Shown here piece after piece: positions 8,303 to 16,638 of a stretch of 55,430 nucleotides of DNA. The notes under the pieces are model-generated. The model had not been told where the DNA came from and made no database searches. It worked only from the letters and a program-made list of their open reading frames with translations. Position 1 is the stretch's first letter, and each line of letters opens with the position of its first letter. Location: assembly GCA_036480335.1 (NCBI GenBank), contig JAZGGH010000033.1:1-55430 (forward strand), in the 5' to 3' direction. A program made the translations under genes and the position numbers. This DNA is from JAZGER01 sp036480335. GTDB taxonomy: Bacteria > Pseudomonadota > Gammaproteobacteria > DSM-19610.

Positions 8303-9757
8303 GTGAGTATATTCAGACCAAAATCGATGCAGCGTTTGATCCTGGTGGGCTTCACCATGGTCACCATACCACTGATCGCCGCCCTTGTGCATGCCACGGT
8401 GTCAGTTGATCGTCTGGTCAGACAGGGACAGCGGGCATTGTTCGAAACGGTGCGTGCAACCCAGGGCACCCAGCAGTTGGCCGATGCTATAACTGGCATG
8501 GAACGCGGCGCGCGACAGTATATTGTCGTTGGCGACGAATCTCTGTTCGATGTATACAGGGATAAACGTGCGGGTTATCTGGCAACTACCGATAAATTAT
8601 CGGGGCTGGCGTTGGTTGAATTGCAGCGTGAACGTCTGAAAAGACTGCTAGATGAGGAAAGTCGTGTGAATGATATTGTTGCTCGGCATGAATACAACTC
8701 CCCGGAAACTGCAGAGGCGGTGGTGCGTTACTCCGAGCTTTCAACCGTTGCCAGGGAAATGCTGCTGGATAACCAGCAACTGCTTGAAGACAAGGTTGCT
8801 GAGCTGGAAACCAATGGCAACCGTTCGCAAACGACATTGTATCTGTTAACCGTTGCGCTCGTTCCTCTGTCACTGATATCCGCTATTGTTTTTGCCTTTG
8901 TGACAGCCAGGGCTGTGCGCCGACTGGATAAAGCCATTCGTTTGCTGGGTGGTGGTGATTTTTCACGGCCAATTATGATTACCGGTCCGCAGGATCTTGA
9001 GCAGTTGGGTGAGCGATTAAACTGGATGAGGCTACGGATGCTGGAAGCAAACCAGGAAAAAACCCGCTTTCTACAGCACATGTCGCATGAATTGAAAACC
9101 CCGTTGACGGCAGTGCGAGAAGCGGCAGAGCTGCTGGGTGAAGAGATTGTCGGCAGTTTGAATGGGCAGCAACGGGAAATTGCCGCAATTCTGCGCAGTA
9201 ATAGTGTCCAGTTGCAGAAACTGATAGAAGATTTACTGGATTTTAATACAGCCAGTTCTCGCGCCGCTGACTTGCACATAGAAACTGTTAACCTGAAAAA
9301 ACTGATAAAAAATATTCTTGAGGATTACAAAATAGCGGCACTGGCGAGGCAGCTAAGAGTGGCTGTGGATTTGCAGGATATTGAAATTCAGGGAGATTCT
9401 GACAAATTAAGAACGATGATGGATAATTTGTTATCCAATGCGGTCAAATTCTCACCAGATAGGGGGGTCTTGAAAATCTCCCTGAATAAGGGTATATCTG
9501 AGGCTATTATAAAAGTAGAAGATTCCGGTCCGGGTATTCCGGAGTCGGAACGAGATAAGGTTTTTGACGCTTTTTACCAATGTGATGAAAGACCAATAGC
9601 GCATGTTAGCGGCACTGGATTAGGCTTATCCATCGCCCGTGAATATACGCAGGCCCACGGTGGTCGTATTGACGTTATAACTCCAAGAGATGGGCGGGGA
9701 GCCTGTTTGCGAATTGTTTTACCCTATATACAGGAGGGTAGTAGTGCCACTGTTTAA
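8303..9757 (+). CDS. glrK: GlrK/QseE-like sensor histidine kinase
   Basis: Membrane sensor kinase predicted to phosphorylate the sigma-54 response regulator encoded two genes on. The 484-residue protein has TM1 (about residues 10-30, LILVGFTMVTIPLIAALV), a periplasmic helical sensor including MERGARQYIVVGDESLFDVYR (as in E. coli GlrK), TM2 near residue 175 (LLTVALVPLSLISAIVFAFV), then a HAMP segment. H-box LQHMSHELKTPLTAVREAAE, N-box DNLLSNAVKFSPD, G1 VEDSGPGIPESERDKVFDAFYQ and G2 GTGLGLSIA follow. GTG 8303 is chosen because CAGGA lies 8 nt upstream; in-frame starts upstream lack a site and add residues with no family match. It overlaps the next gene by 14 nt. Confidence 0.88.
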   Translation: MSIFRPKSMQRLILVGFTMVTIPLIAALVHATVSVDRLVRQGQRALFETVRATQGTQQLADAITGMERGARQYIVVGDESLFDVYRDKRAGYLATTDKLSGLALVELQRERLKRLLDEESRVNDIVARHEYNSPETAEAVVRYSELSTVAREMLLDNQQLLEDKVAELETNGNRSQTTLYLLTVALVPLSLISAIVFAFVTARAVRRLDKAIRLLGGGDFSRPIMITGPQDLEQLGERLNWMRLRMLEANQEKTRFLQHMSHELKTPLTAVREAAELLGEEIVGSLNGQQREIAAILRSNSVQLQKLIEDLLDFNTASSRAADLHIETVNLKKLIKNILEDYKIAALARQLRVAVDLQDIEIQGDSDKLRTMMDNLLSNAVKFSPDRGVLKISLNKGISEAIIKVEDSGPGIPESERDKVFDAFYQCDERPIAHVSGTGLGLSIAREYTQAHGGRIDVITPRDGRGACLRIVLPYIQEGSSATV

Positions 9758-10445
9758 TATAGCTGATGAATATAGAAGGCCAGGAAAATGGTGTATCTAC
9801 GCACTGTTCCCATGGTTAGTTAGTTGCGCGCAATTGGATCATTCCTTTTTGCACCTGCCATCGTCTACTAATACCCATGGATATTCATCTGACTGGGTTG
9901 ATGATCTCTATAGAGCGAACAGGCTGTCGGCGGAAGACTACAGAGATGTGCTGAAAGCACGGGAAATAGAGTTTTCACAACAGGCGACTTATAGCAGTCG
10001 AATTCGATTGGTATTGTTATTGTCGCGCGGCCAATCTGCGTTTCGGGAACCAGGGCGAGCATTAAAAATACTTGATGGTCAGGATGTAAGTGAGTTGAGG
10101 CAGGGACAGCGGGCATTTTATGATCTGGTGTTGCAGGTGGTTGAAGAGCAGGGTGGGCAGTCACGTAAGGTAAGTGGTAAATCAATTAAGAAAGTACGAG
10201 TACGGCGCGTAAAAAGACGTAAATCGTCGCCTGCCAGAAAAAAATCTGTTGAGCCAGTAAGTGCGTCGGCAGGTGAGTTTGAAGTGCAGCCGGTAGACGA
10301 GCGGGAACAGGCATATCTGAAAGAGTTGAGCCAGGCAAAGCGTAGAATCAAGGAGTTGGAACAGCAATTGCATGAGCTTACTTCAATAGAAAAAAGTATT
10401 CAGGAGCGAGAAGCCACGAGCTTATCCACGGAGCAAAAGAAATGA
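9744..10445 (+). CDS. QseG-like outer-membrane lipoprotein between the kinase and regulator genes
   Basis: Occupies the place of qseG in the glrK-qseG-glrR cluster; QseG is an outer-membrane lipoprotein that modulates the kinase. I chose GTG 9744 because a strong AGGAGGG site lies at 9732-9738. The N-terminus then reads as a lipoprotein signal: basic residues, a hydrophobic stretch (CIYALFPWLVSC) and a lipobox ending at Cys about residue 27. The mature part has tetratricopeptide-like helices (about 50-130), a very basic linker (KKVRVRRVKRRKSS, about 150-165) and a C-terminal coiled coil (LSQAKRRIKELEQQLHEL). Sequence similarity to enterobacterial QseG is weak by eye; assignment rests mainly on position and lipoprotein type. 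Confidence 0.7.
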   Translation: MPLFNIADEYRRPGKWCIYALFPWLVSCAQLDHSFLHLPSSTNTHGYSSDWVDDLYRANRLSAEDYRDVLKAREIEFSQQATYSSRIRLVLLLSRGQSAFREPGRALKILDGQDVSELRQGQRAFYDLVLQVVEEQGGQSRKVSGKSIKKVRVRRVKRRKSSPARKKSVEPVSASAGEFEVQPVDEREQAYLKELSQAKRRIKELEQQLHELTSIEKSIQEREATSLSTEQKK

Positions 10446-11815
10446 GTGCATGTAGATATAGAGTATTAGTTGTAGATGATGATCCGGGTATTTTAAGGCT
10501 GCTTTCCATGCGCCTTACAGCGGCGGGTTATGATGTTATGTCTGTTGAAAGCGGCGAAAAGGCATTGTCCCAGTTGACCACGTATCAACCACATCTGGTC
10601 ATAACTGATCTACGCATGGGTGGGATTGATGGCATGACGCTGTTTAACAGGGTTCATGAGCGCAGTCCTGCTCTGCCAGTTATGTTGCTGACGGCACATG
10701 GCACTATCCCGGACGCTATTGAGGCGACAAATCGCGGGGTTTTCAGTTATCTGACAAAACCCTTTGACAGTAAAATATTGCTCGACAATGTCAGCAAGGC
10801 ATTGCGTATGGCAGGTGGCCAGGATGAGCAGCCAGAAGGCCAGGATGTCGCCGAATGGCGTCAGCACATCATTACGCGCAGCCCATTAATGGAAGACCTG
10901 CTTGGACAGGCGCAGCTGGTCGCTTCCAGTGATGCCAGCATCTTTATTTATGGACAAAGTGGCACCGGTAAGGAAATGCTGGCACAGGCTATCCACAAGG
11001 CAAGTTCGCGCGCCAAAGGTGAGTTTGTTGCAGTCAACTGTAGTGCAATTCCTGAAACCTTGTTCGAATCTGAGTTTTTTGGTCATGCCAAAGGTTCGTT
11101 TACCGGGGCTTCCCGCGACCATCAGGGTTTATTTCAGGCGGCTGATGGCGGTACGCTGTTTCTGGATGAGATAGGTGACATGCCTCTGAGTTTCCAGGTG
11201 AAACTGTTGCGTGTTTTGCAGGAGCGTGCTGTGCGTCCGGTGGGATCAACAAAATCTATACCCATTGATGTGCGGATTATTTCTGCGACACACAAGAACC
11301 TTGACGAATTGCGCGATATAGGTGAATTCCGTGAAGATCTTTATTATCGTCTGAATGTGGTTGCCATGGATTTGCCCTCCCTGGTTGAGCGACGTGAAGA
11401 TATTCCGTTGTTGGTGAACCATTTTCTGACCATTCTGGATGATGCGCAGAAAAAAGCAGTGCGAGGCTTTGCCCCTGAGGCGATGGAAGTGCTGCTGTCT
11501 GCACCGTGGCCGGGTAACGTACGCCAGCTTTATAATGTGGTAGAACAATCCGTTGCTTTTGCGACAACGTCGACGATACCGGCAAGCCTGGTACAGCGTG
11601 CGTTGCGCGATGAAGCAGAGGGTGAGATGCCTGCATTTGCCGAGGCTCGCAGTGGCTTTGAGCGGGATTATTTAACGCAATTGCTGCAGATTACCAATGG
11701 TAATGTGAGTCGTGCAGCCAAGATTGCCAAGCGCAACCGCACAGAGTTTTATAAATTGCTGCACAAGCATCACCTGAACCCATCTCAATTCAAGCCAGTG
11801 AGTGTTAGCGGTTAA
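10442..11815 (+). CDS. glrR: GlrR-like sigma-54-dependent response regulator
   Basis: NtrC-family activator. The N-terminal receiver (1-120) has the acidic pocket VVDDDPG, phospho-acceptor D56 in VITDLRMGG and the switch Lys in LTKPF. The central AAA+ domain has Walker A GQSGTGKE, the sigma-54-contact loop as GSFTGA (Ser for the usual Ala), Walker B GGTLFLDEIGDMPL, and PWPGNVRQL. The C-terminal Fis-like HTH is ITNGNVSRAAKIAKRNRTEFYKLL. At 457 residues it matches E. coli GlrR in size and layout. The start overlaps the QseG-like stop as ATGA. A sigma-54-type promoter about 160 bp downstream is an obvious candidate target. Confidence 0.92.
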   Translation: MSACRYRVLVVDDDPGILRLLSMRLTAAGYDVMSVESGEKALSQLTTYQPHLVITDLRMGGIDGMTLFNRVHERSPALPVMLLTAHGTIPDAIEATNRGVFSYLTKPFDSKILLDNVSKALRMAGGQDEQPEGQDVAEWRQHIITRSPLMEDLLGQAQLVASSDASIFIYGQSGTGKEMLAQAIHKASSRAKGEFVAVNCSAIPETLFESEFFGHAKGSFTGASRDHQGLFQAADGGTLFLDEIGDMPLSFQVKLLRVLQERAVRPVGSTKSIPIDVRIISATHKNLDELRDIGEFREDLYYRLNVVAMDLPSLVERREDIPLLVNHFLTILDDAQKKAVRGFAPEAMEVLLSAPWPGNVRQLYNVVEQSVAFATTSTIPASLVQRALRDEAEGEMPAFAEARSGFERDYLTQLLQITNGNVSRAAKIAKRNRTEFYKLLHKHHLNPSQFKPVSVSG

Positions 11816-11973
11816 ATGTCGCTAACTTGAGACTGACTAACATGCTGATAATTATCCGGTTTAGTGATTAATGGTTGGCTATGACGCCGATAGGCAACGT
11901 TTTTGTGTCTACAAGCTTTCGAAGAATGTCGGTTAAATGCCTGTATCTTGGGGATAAATTGCCAATTTATGAA

Positions 11974-11992
11974 CTTGGCATAGACGTTGCTT
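11974..11992 (+). promoter_or_regulatory. Sigma-54 (-24/-12) promoter
   Basis: TTGGCA at 11975-11980 and TTGC at 11987-11990 place GG and GC exactly 10 nt apart, the required spacing of RpoN promoters (YTGGCAC-N5-TTGC). Predicted transcription start is about 12002, just before the AGGAGG-like site of the 42-codon ORF. A possible activator half-palindrome TGTC-N10-GACT at 11817-11834 is close to the TGTC-N10-GACA site known for GlrR. The gap 11816-11973 shows no gene. Confidence 0.72.
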
Positions 11993-12015
11993 TAATACTT
12001 ATATAACTGGAGGCA

Positions 12016-12144
12016 ATGATGAAGGTTCTGACAATGCTGGTATTTGTTGGTGTTGCTTTAACCATGTTCTTTAGTTTACACAATCATGACGTTCAATTAG
12101 CGTCACTGGTTACTGATTTGTCAGCTAGTGTGGCAAGTCAGTAA
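12016..12144 (+). CDS. Small hydrophobic protein, 42 residues, under a sigma-54-type promoter
   Basis: ATG 12016 is preceded by TGGAGG at 12008-12013, an excellent ribosome-binding site, and the frame runs 42 codons to TAA 12142-12144. The product starts MMKVLTMLVFVGVALTMFFS, a single hydrophobic segment, then a short polar tail (HNHDVQLASLVTDLSASVASQ). It could be a one-pass membrane microprotein or a small secreted peptide. It lies alone between a -24/-12 promoter and a strong terminator, so the transcript of about 205 nt encodes only this. Position next to glrR, and the sigma-54 promoter, suggest it is a target of that activator. No homologue is recognised; an RNA role for the transcript is also possible. 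Confidence 0.65.
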   Translation: MMKVLTMLVFVGVALTMFFSLHNHDVQLASLVTDLSASVASQ

Positions 12145-12178
12145 CTCGGCAGACTTCCCCCCCCAAAAGGGAACTTTT

Positions 12179-12206
12179 ACGCGGCAACCCCTTGCCGCGT
12201 TTTTTT
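12179..12206 (+). terminator. Rho-independent terminator of the small sigma-54 transcript
   Basis: ACGCGGCAA (12179-12187), a CCCC loop and TTGCCGCGT (12192-12200) form a perfect 9-bp GC-rich stem followed directly by a run of T to 12206. It closes the 42-codon transcription unit and insulates ybgC-tolQRAB from the upstream cluster. Confidence 0.92.
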
Positions 12207-12295
12207 GCCTGTTATTTGATATTAGTGGTGAAAATTACCAGTTAAATCTGTAAGCTGTGGAATTAAATTCAAGCGAAGTAGTCGATGTTCAAGTA

Positions 12296-12715
12296 ATGTC
12301 TGATTCAGCAAGATTTGTCTGGCCAGTGCGTATCTATTATGAAGATACAGACAGTGGTGGTGTCGTTTATTATGCGAATTATCTCAGGTTTATGGAGCGT
12401 GCTCGCACTGAACGACTAAGGCAGCTGGGTTTCAATCAGGAACAACTGAAAAACGAGGCAGGACTCTTGTTTGCTGTTCATAAATTATCCATTACTTACC
12501 AGAGACCTGCCTGTCTTGATGATTTGTTGCTGGTAACGGCACACATTGAACGCGTGCGTAAAACCAGTCTTGAATTTAAACAAACTATTTCTAATGCTGC
12601 GACTGAACAGTGTCTATGCGAAGGGCAGGTGAGTATCGCCTGTCTTGATGCAGATAGCTTTCGGCCAAAGGCTGTACCCGATTACTTGTTGAGAGAGCTT
12701 GCAGATGTCATCTGA
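12296..12715 (+). CDS. ybgC: YbgC-type acyl-CoA thioesterase of the Tol-Pal cluster
   Basis: Hot-dog-fold thioesterase, always first gene of tol-pal clusters; it cleaves short acyl-CoA or acyl-ACP and is linked to phospholipid metabolism. The signature YYEDTDSGGVVYYANYLRFMERARTE contains the catalytic Asp. I favour ATG 12296 (MSDSARFVWPVRIYYEDTD, 139 residues) because it matches the length of E. coli YbgC before the PVR motif. GTG 12257 would add 13 residues and neither start has a clear Shine-Dalgarno. The last 11 nt overlap tolQ. Confidence 0.92.
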   Translation: MSDSARFVWPVRIYYEDTDSGGVVYYANYLRFMERARTERLRQLGFNQEQLKNEAGLLFAVHKLSITYQRPACLDDLLLVTAHIERVRKTSLEFKQTISNAATEQCLCEGQVSIACLDADSFRPKAVPDYLLRELADVI

Positions 12716-13379
12716 TATGTCATTTTTCCACCTGGTGATGGGGGCAAGCCCCGTTGTTCAGCTAGTGATGTTGTTGTTGCTGATCATTTCCGTTATGTCA
12801 TGGACCATGATTTTTCGCAAGCGAAGCCGCCTGAAAAAGGCACTCAGGGAAGCCAACTCTTTTGAAGAACAGTTCTGGTCGGGCGGCGATCTTTCTACGC
12901 TGTATCGAACTGTGTCCTCGGATGTGGGTAATTTACGCGGTCAGGTACATATCTTTGTGAAGGGTTTTAAAGAGTTTGCCCGACTGAGGAAGCAAGCGGG
13001 CAATGATCCGAAAGCCGTGGTTGAAGGTGCGCAGCGCAGTATGCGCGTTGCGCTTTCCAGAGAAGTTGATGATCTTGAAACGCATTTGTCATTTTTAGCG
13101 ACAGTCGGTTCGACCAGTCCATATGTTGGCCTGTTCGGAACAGTCTGGGGCATTATGAATGCCTTTATTGGCCTGGGAAATGTGCAACAGGCGACCTTGT
13201 CGATGGTAGCACCCGGTATTGCTGAAGCGTTGATCGCAACGGCTATGGGGTTGTTTGCAGCAATTCCGGCGGTTATCGCCTACAACCGCTATTCGAATGA
13301 TGTTGAGCGCCTTGAAAATCGCTATGATAATTTCCTTGAGGAGTTTTCCTCAATTTTACAACGCCGTGCATACGAGTAG
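12705..13379 (+). CDS. tolQ: Tol-Pal system inner-membrane protein TolQ
   Basis: Proton-channel subunit of the Tol-Pal complex, homologous to ExbB and MotA, energising outer-membrane constriction at division. The 224-residue protein has three membrane helices: VVQLVMLLLLIISVMSWTMIF near the N-terminus, a large cytoplasmic loop, then FLATVGSTSPYVGLFGTVWGIMNAF and IAEALIATAMGLFAAIPAVIAYN. The channel motif PYVGLFGTVWGIM is a family hallmark. ATG 12705 is used because MSSDMSFFHLVMGAS aligns with known TolQ N-termini and a GAGAG site precedes it. It overlaps ybgC by 11 nt; tolR follows after 5 nt. Confidence 0.97.
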   Translation: MSSDMSFFHLVMGASPVVQLVMLLLLIISVMSWTMIFRKRSRLKKALREANSFEEQFWSGGDLSTLYRTVSSDVGNLRGQVHIFVKGFKEFARLRKQAGNDPKAVVEGAQRSMRVALSREVDDLETHLSFLATVGSTSPYVGLFGTVWGIMNAFIGLGNVQQATLSMVAPGIAEALIATAMGLFAAIPAVIAYNRYSNDVERLENRYDNFLEEFSSILQRRAYE

Positions 13380-13384
13380 CATCG

Positions 13385-13813
13385 ATGGCCAGAAACAGAA
13401 ATCGTAAACGCCCTATCTCGGAAATCAATGTGGTCCCTTATATTGATGTCATGTTGGTGATGCTGGTTGTTTTTATGATAACGGCACCTCTGTTGACTCA
13501 GGGAGTCCAGGTGAAATTACCGGAAGCATCTTCCGAACCGCTGGACTCCTCACAACAGGATCCTCTGATTCTGACCATTGATATGGAGGGAAACTATTAC
13601 CTGAACATTGGTGGCGATCCCAAAGAAGCAATTGATACCGATACGCTTATGTTGCGCACGGCAGCAGTGATTCGGCAACGGCCAGATGTGGCTGTCATGG
13701 TCCGAGGTGACCAGGCTGTTGATTATGGCAAGGTGGTTACAGCAATGACGTACTTACAGCAGGCTGGCGCGAAGAGTGTTGGTCTGATGACAGATCCATT
13801 GGGTGAGAAATAG
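13385..13813 (+). CDS. tolR: Tol-Pal system protein TolR
   Basis: Inner-membrane partner of TolQ with one TM helix and a periplasmic domain that binds peptidoglycan. The 142-residue protein begins RKRPISEINVVPYIDVMLVMLVVFMITAPLL; the aspartate in YIDVMLVMLV is the conserved proton-carrying residue in the TM helix. The C-terminal part RQRPDVAVMVRGDQAVDYGKVV fits the ExbD/TolR periplasmic fold. It has 5-nt gaps to tolQ and tolA, so one operon. Confidence 0.97.
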   Translation: MARNRNRKRPISEINVVPYIDVMLVMLVVFMITAPLLTQGVQVKLPEASSEPLDSSQQDPLILTIDMEGNYYLNIGGDPKEAIDTDTLMLRTAAVIRQRPDVAVMVRGDQAVDYGKVVTAMTYLQQAGAKSVGLMTDPLGEK

Positions 13814-13818
13814 CAGAT

Positions 13819-14802
13819 ATGTGGTCATTTTTTCGGGAAAACCCAGGCTCATTCCTTGCTGCAGTGCTGTTTCACTTGCTGATTCTTGGTTTGCTGGCTT
13901 ATAACTTTGTGCTCAATCCATCCAGTGATTCAAGTTCAAAACCGGCGCCTGTGCAGGCCGTGGTGATTGATGAATCGAAGCTGAATCAGGAAGTGCAGCG
14001 ACTGGAAGAGGCCAGGCAGACGGAACGTGATATAGAAGCTACCCGTATCAAGTCGCTTGAAGATAAAGCTGTCGAAGCAAAGCAGGCAAGGAAACAGGAA
14101 GAAAAACGCCTTGAGCAAGTCCGCGCGAAGCGTGAGCAGGAACAACAGCGTGTGCTTGAAGAAAAAAAACAGGCAGAAGTTAAACAGCTGGAAGAACAGC
14201 GTAAAAAAGATGCAGAGATAAAAAAGGCAGCGTTAAAAAAGAAAGAAGCTGAAAAACAGAAACAGCTTACCGAGGCCAAACGTAAACTGGAAGAGCAGCG
14301 AGTGGCTGACCAAAAGAAACGTAAAGCTGAGGAAAAGCGTAAAGCTGAAGAAGCAGACAAAGCGGCTGAAGCCAAACGCATTGCAGAAGAAAAACGCAAG
14401 GCCGAGCAAAAAAAGAAAACTGAAGCAGCGACACGTAAAGCAAAAGAGAAGGCCTCGCGTGAGGCGGCAGAGCAGGCATTACGCGAAAGCCTGCTGGCTG
14501 AAGAGCGGCAATCCTTGATTGGTCAGGAGGTCAATCGCTTTGCTGCAAAAATTAAGGCTGAAGTGGAGCGCGCCTGGACACGCTCATCAGATAGTCAGGA
14601 TGGTTTGAACTGTATTGTAAAAATACGCCTGCTGCCCAGTGGTAAAGTGATTGATGCCAGTATTGCGCAAAGCAGTGGCGATGCTGCCTTTGATCGATCT
14701 GCAGTTGCCGCCGTTTATCGGGCGGAACCCTTGTCAGTACCCGATGATCCGGATGTGATGCAAACATTCAGATCATTTAATTTTAAATTTGAACCGAGAT
14801 AA
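13819..14802 (+). CDS. tolA: Tol-Pal system protein TolA
   Basis: Periplasm-spanning link between TolQR and TolB-Pal. The 327-residue protein has an N-terminal TM helix (FLAAVLFHLLILGLLAYNFVL, about 12-33), a long Lys/Glu/Ala-rich helix (about 50-235, repeated KAEEKRKAEE-like blocks) and a C-terminal globular domain. The latter contains EVERAWTRSSDSQDGLNCIVKIRLLPSGKVIDASIAQSSGDAAFDRSAVAAV, the TolA/TonB C-domain pattern. The biased composition produces long false open frames on the opposite strand at 13936-14479. It lies 5 nt from both neighbours in the operon. Confidence 0.95.
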   Translation: MWSFFRENPGSFLAAVLFHLLILGLLAYNFVLNPSSDSSSKPAPVQAVVIDESKLNQEVQRLEEARQTERDIEATRIKSLEDKAVEAKQARKQEEKRLEQVRAKREQEQQRVLEEKKQAEVKQLEEQRKKDAEIKKAALKKKEAEKQKQLTEAKRKLEEQRVADQKKRKAEEKRKAEEADKAAEAKRIAEEKRKAEQKKKTEAATRKAKEKASREAAEQALRESLLAEERQSLIGQEVNRFAAKIKAEVERAWTRSSDSQDGLNCIVKIRLLPSGKVIDASIAQSSGDAAFDRSAVAAVYRAEPLSVPDDPDVMQTFRSFNFKFEPR

Positions 14803-14807
14803 GTGAT

Positions 14808-16094
14808 ATGAAACGAATAATGTCGATTTTCTGTGTGTTATGCATGAGCTGGTCTGTCAGTGCTTCTGCGGCGCTGACGATAGAAATAACCCAGGGGCTG
14901 GAAGGGGCAACACCGATTGCCGTGGTGCCTTTTTCCGGCACCGGTAACGAGCCGGAAAATGTTGCAGAAATCATTGCCGCTGACTTGCGCAGTAGTGGAC
15001 GTTTTGCTCCCGTCAGTCAGGATAATATGATTTCGCGGCCAGTTATTCCGGAGCAGGTGCGTTTCCCGGAATGGCGAACACTGGGTGTTGAAGACCTGGT
15101 GATCGGTACTGTGGAGTCGGCTGGAGGTGATCGATATAACATCAAGTTTTTCATGTTTGATGTCTACCAGAGCAAGAAATTACTCGGTTTCAGTGTGCCG
15201 ACAAGCCGTTCCAGTATGCGTTTTGATGCACACCGGATCAGTGATTTGATTTATGAAAAACTGACGGGAACACCGGGTGCCTTTGCAACACGAATTGCCT
15301 ATGTGACAGATGCACGACGGGGTAATGAGCGCGAATACAAATTACAGGTATCCGACTTTGATGGGCATAATCCAAAAACAATCCTGACTTCGAAAGAGCC
15401 TCTAATGTCTCCTGCATGGTCTGCAGATGGCAAGCAATTGGCCTATGTCTCCTTTGAAGATAAAAAAGCCTCTATATATAGTCAGAATGTGATGACTGCG
15501 AAACGTAAGAAGCTGGTGTCTTTTGAAGGGATAAATGGCGCACCGGCCTGGTCGCCTGAGGGAGACAGACTTGCCCTGACACTGTCTCGGGATGGTAATC
15601 CGGAAATATATATTTATACGCTGAGTGGTGGTTCCCTGAAGCGGATTACTCGCAGCCCGGCAATTGATACCGAGCCGGTCTGGTCACCTGATGGAAAAAT
15701 TCTGGCATTTACTTCGGATCGTGGCGGTTCACCGCAAATCTATAAGGTCTCAGTGAATGGAGGGCGGGCACAGCGCGTTACATTTGAGGGTAAATATAAT
15801 GCGAATGCTGATTTTTCCCCTGATGGCAAGCATCTTGCAGTAGTTCATGGCGAAAGCGGCAGATACCGGATTGCAGTTCTTGATATTGAAAGCGGCAAGA
15901 TGGATATTCTATCTGATGGACGGCTGGATGAGTCGCCAAGTTTTGCCCCGAATGGCAGTATGATTATCTACGCAACCCAGAAGGGTGATGCGGGTGTGCT
16001 TGCGGCAGTATCCAGCGATGGACGTTTTCGGCAGCAGTTTACAACGAGCGATGGCAGTGTGCGTGAACCGGTCTGGTCATCATACGTAAAATAG
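14808..16094 (+). CDS. tolB: Tol-Pal system beta-propeller protein TolB
   Basis: Periplasmic protein that binds Pal and TolA. The signal peptide MKRIMSIFCVLCMSWSVSASAA precedes LTIEITQGLEGATPIAVVPF, the classic TolB start. The N-terminal domain (about 22-160) is followed by a six-bladed propeller with recurrent SPAWSADGKQLAYVSF, APAWSPEGDRLALTLS, EPVWSPDGKILAFTSDRGG and ADFSPDGKHLAVV units, each a TolB/PD40 blade. The 428-residue length is standard. A 5-nt gap to tolA and 19-nt gap to pal indicate one transcript. Confidence 0.97.
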   Translation: MKRIMSIFCVLCMSWSVSASAALTIEITQGLEGATPIAVVPFSGTGNEPENVAEIIAADLRSSGRFAPVSQDNMISRPVIPEQVRFPEWRTLGVEDLVIGTVESAGGDRYNIKFFMFDVYQSKKLLGFSVPTSRSSMRFDAHRISDLIYEKLTGTPGAFATRIAYVTDARRGNEREYKLQVSDFDGHNPKTILTSKEPLMSPAWSADGKQLAYVSFEDKKASIYSQNVMTAKRKKLVSFEGINGAPAWSPEGDRLALTLSRDGNPEIYIYTLSGGSLKRITRSPAIDTEPVWSPDGKILAFTSDRGGSPQIYKVSVNGGRAQRVTFEGKYNANADFSPDGKHLAVVHGESGRYRIAVLDIESGKMDILSDGRLDESPSFAPNGSMIIYATQKGDAGVLAAVSSDGRFRQQFTTSDGSVREPVWSSYVK

Positions 16095-16113
16095 GTGAGT
16101 TAAGGAGATTCCA

Positions 16114-16638
16114 GTGAAACGATTGATTAGCATAATATATCTTGCATTGATTACTTTGGTGGTCAATGGTTGTAGTTCCTCGGGGCCAACCCGCAATGAT
16201 GCAGCAGATGTGATTGATAAAGGTGATGCGGCCAGTAGCGTCGCTAAACCGTATGATTCGTCTGCCATACAGCCATTATCAGATCCAGCAGCAACGTCGC
16301 TTGATAGTGGAAAAATCATCTATTTTGATTTCGATAGCTATAATGTTGATGAGGCTGGGCGAGAGCTGATAGCCGCACACGCAAATTATCTGACGACGAA
16401 TCCTGCTGCCAGAATACGGCTGGAAGGACATGGCGACGAGCGTGGTTCGCGTGAATACAATATTGGTCTGGGTGAGCGCCGGGGGCAGGCGGTTAAACGT
16501 ATTCTGGAATTATTGAACGCTTCTCCAGAGCAAATTTCGATTGTCAGTTTTGGTGAAGAAAAACCGGTAGATTATGGGCATAATCAGGATGCATGGCGCC
16601 AGAATCGTCGCGTGGAGATTGTTTATGTCGATGGCTAG
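16114..16638 (+). CDS. pal: Peptidoglycan-associated lipoprotein Pal
   Basis: Outer-membrane lipoprotein that anchors the membrane to peptidoglycan. GTG 16114 follows a strong AAGGAG site. The N-terminus KRLISIIYLALITLVVNGCSSSG is a lipoprotein signal with the modified Cys at about residue 23; the residue at -2 is Asn, slightly unusual. The OmpA-like domain (about 65-174) has KIIYFDFDSYNVD and RIRLEGHGDERGSREYNIGLGERRGQAVKRIL, carrying the Asp/Arg pair that binds diaminopimelate. The stop overlaps cpoB by 14 nt. Confidence 0.96.
   Translation: MKRLISIIYLALITLVVNGCSSSGPTRNDAADVIDKGDAASSVAKPYDSSAIQPLSDPAATSLDSGKIIYFDFDSYNVDEAGRELIAAHANYLTTNPAARIRLEGHGDERGSREYNIGLGERRGQAVKRILELLNASPEQISIVSFGEEKPVDYGHNQDAWRQNRRVEIVYVDG

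Noticed and set aside
12002..12206. GlmY small RNA identity for the sigma-54 transcript
   Set aside because: Only promoter type, size and neighbourhood agree; I see no sequence or structural match to GlmY and the transcript carries a well-formed ORF.
13936..14479. Long open frames opposite tolA, rich in Ser, Cys and Phe
   Set aside because: They are produced by the Lys/Glu/Ala-rich codon bias of the tolA coiled coil; no start signals and no family similarity.
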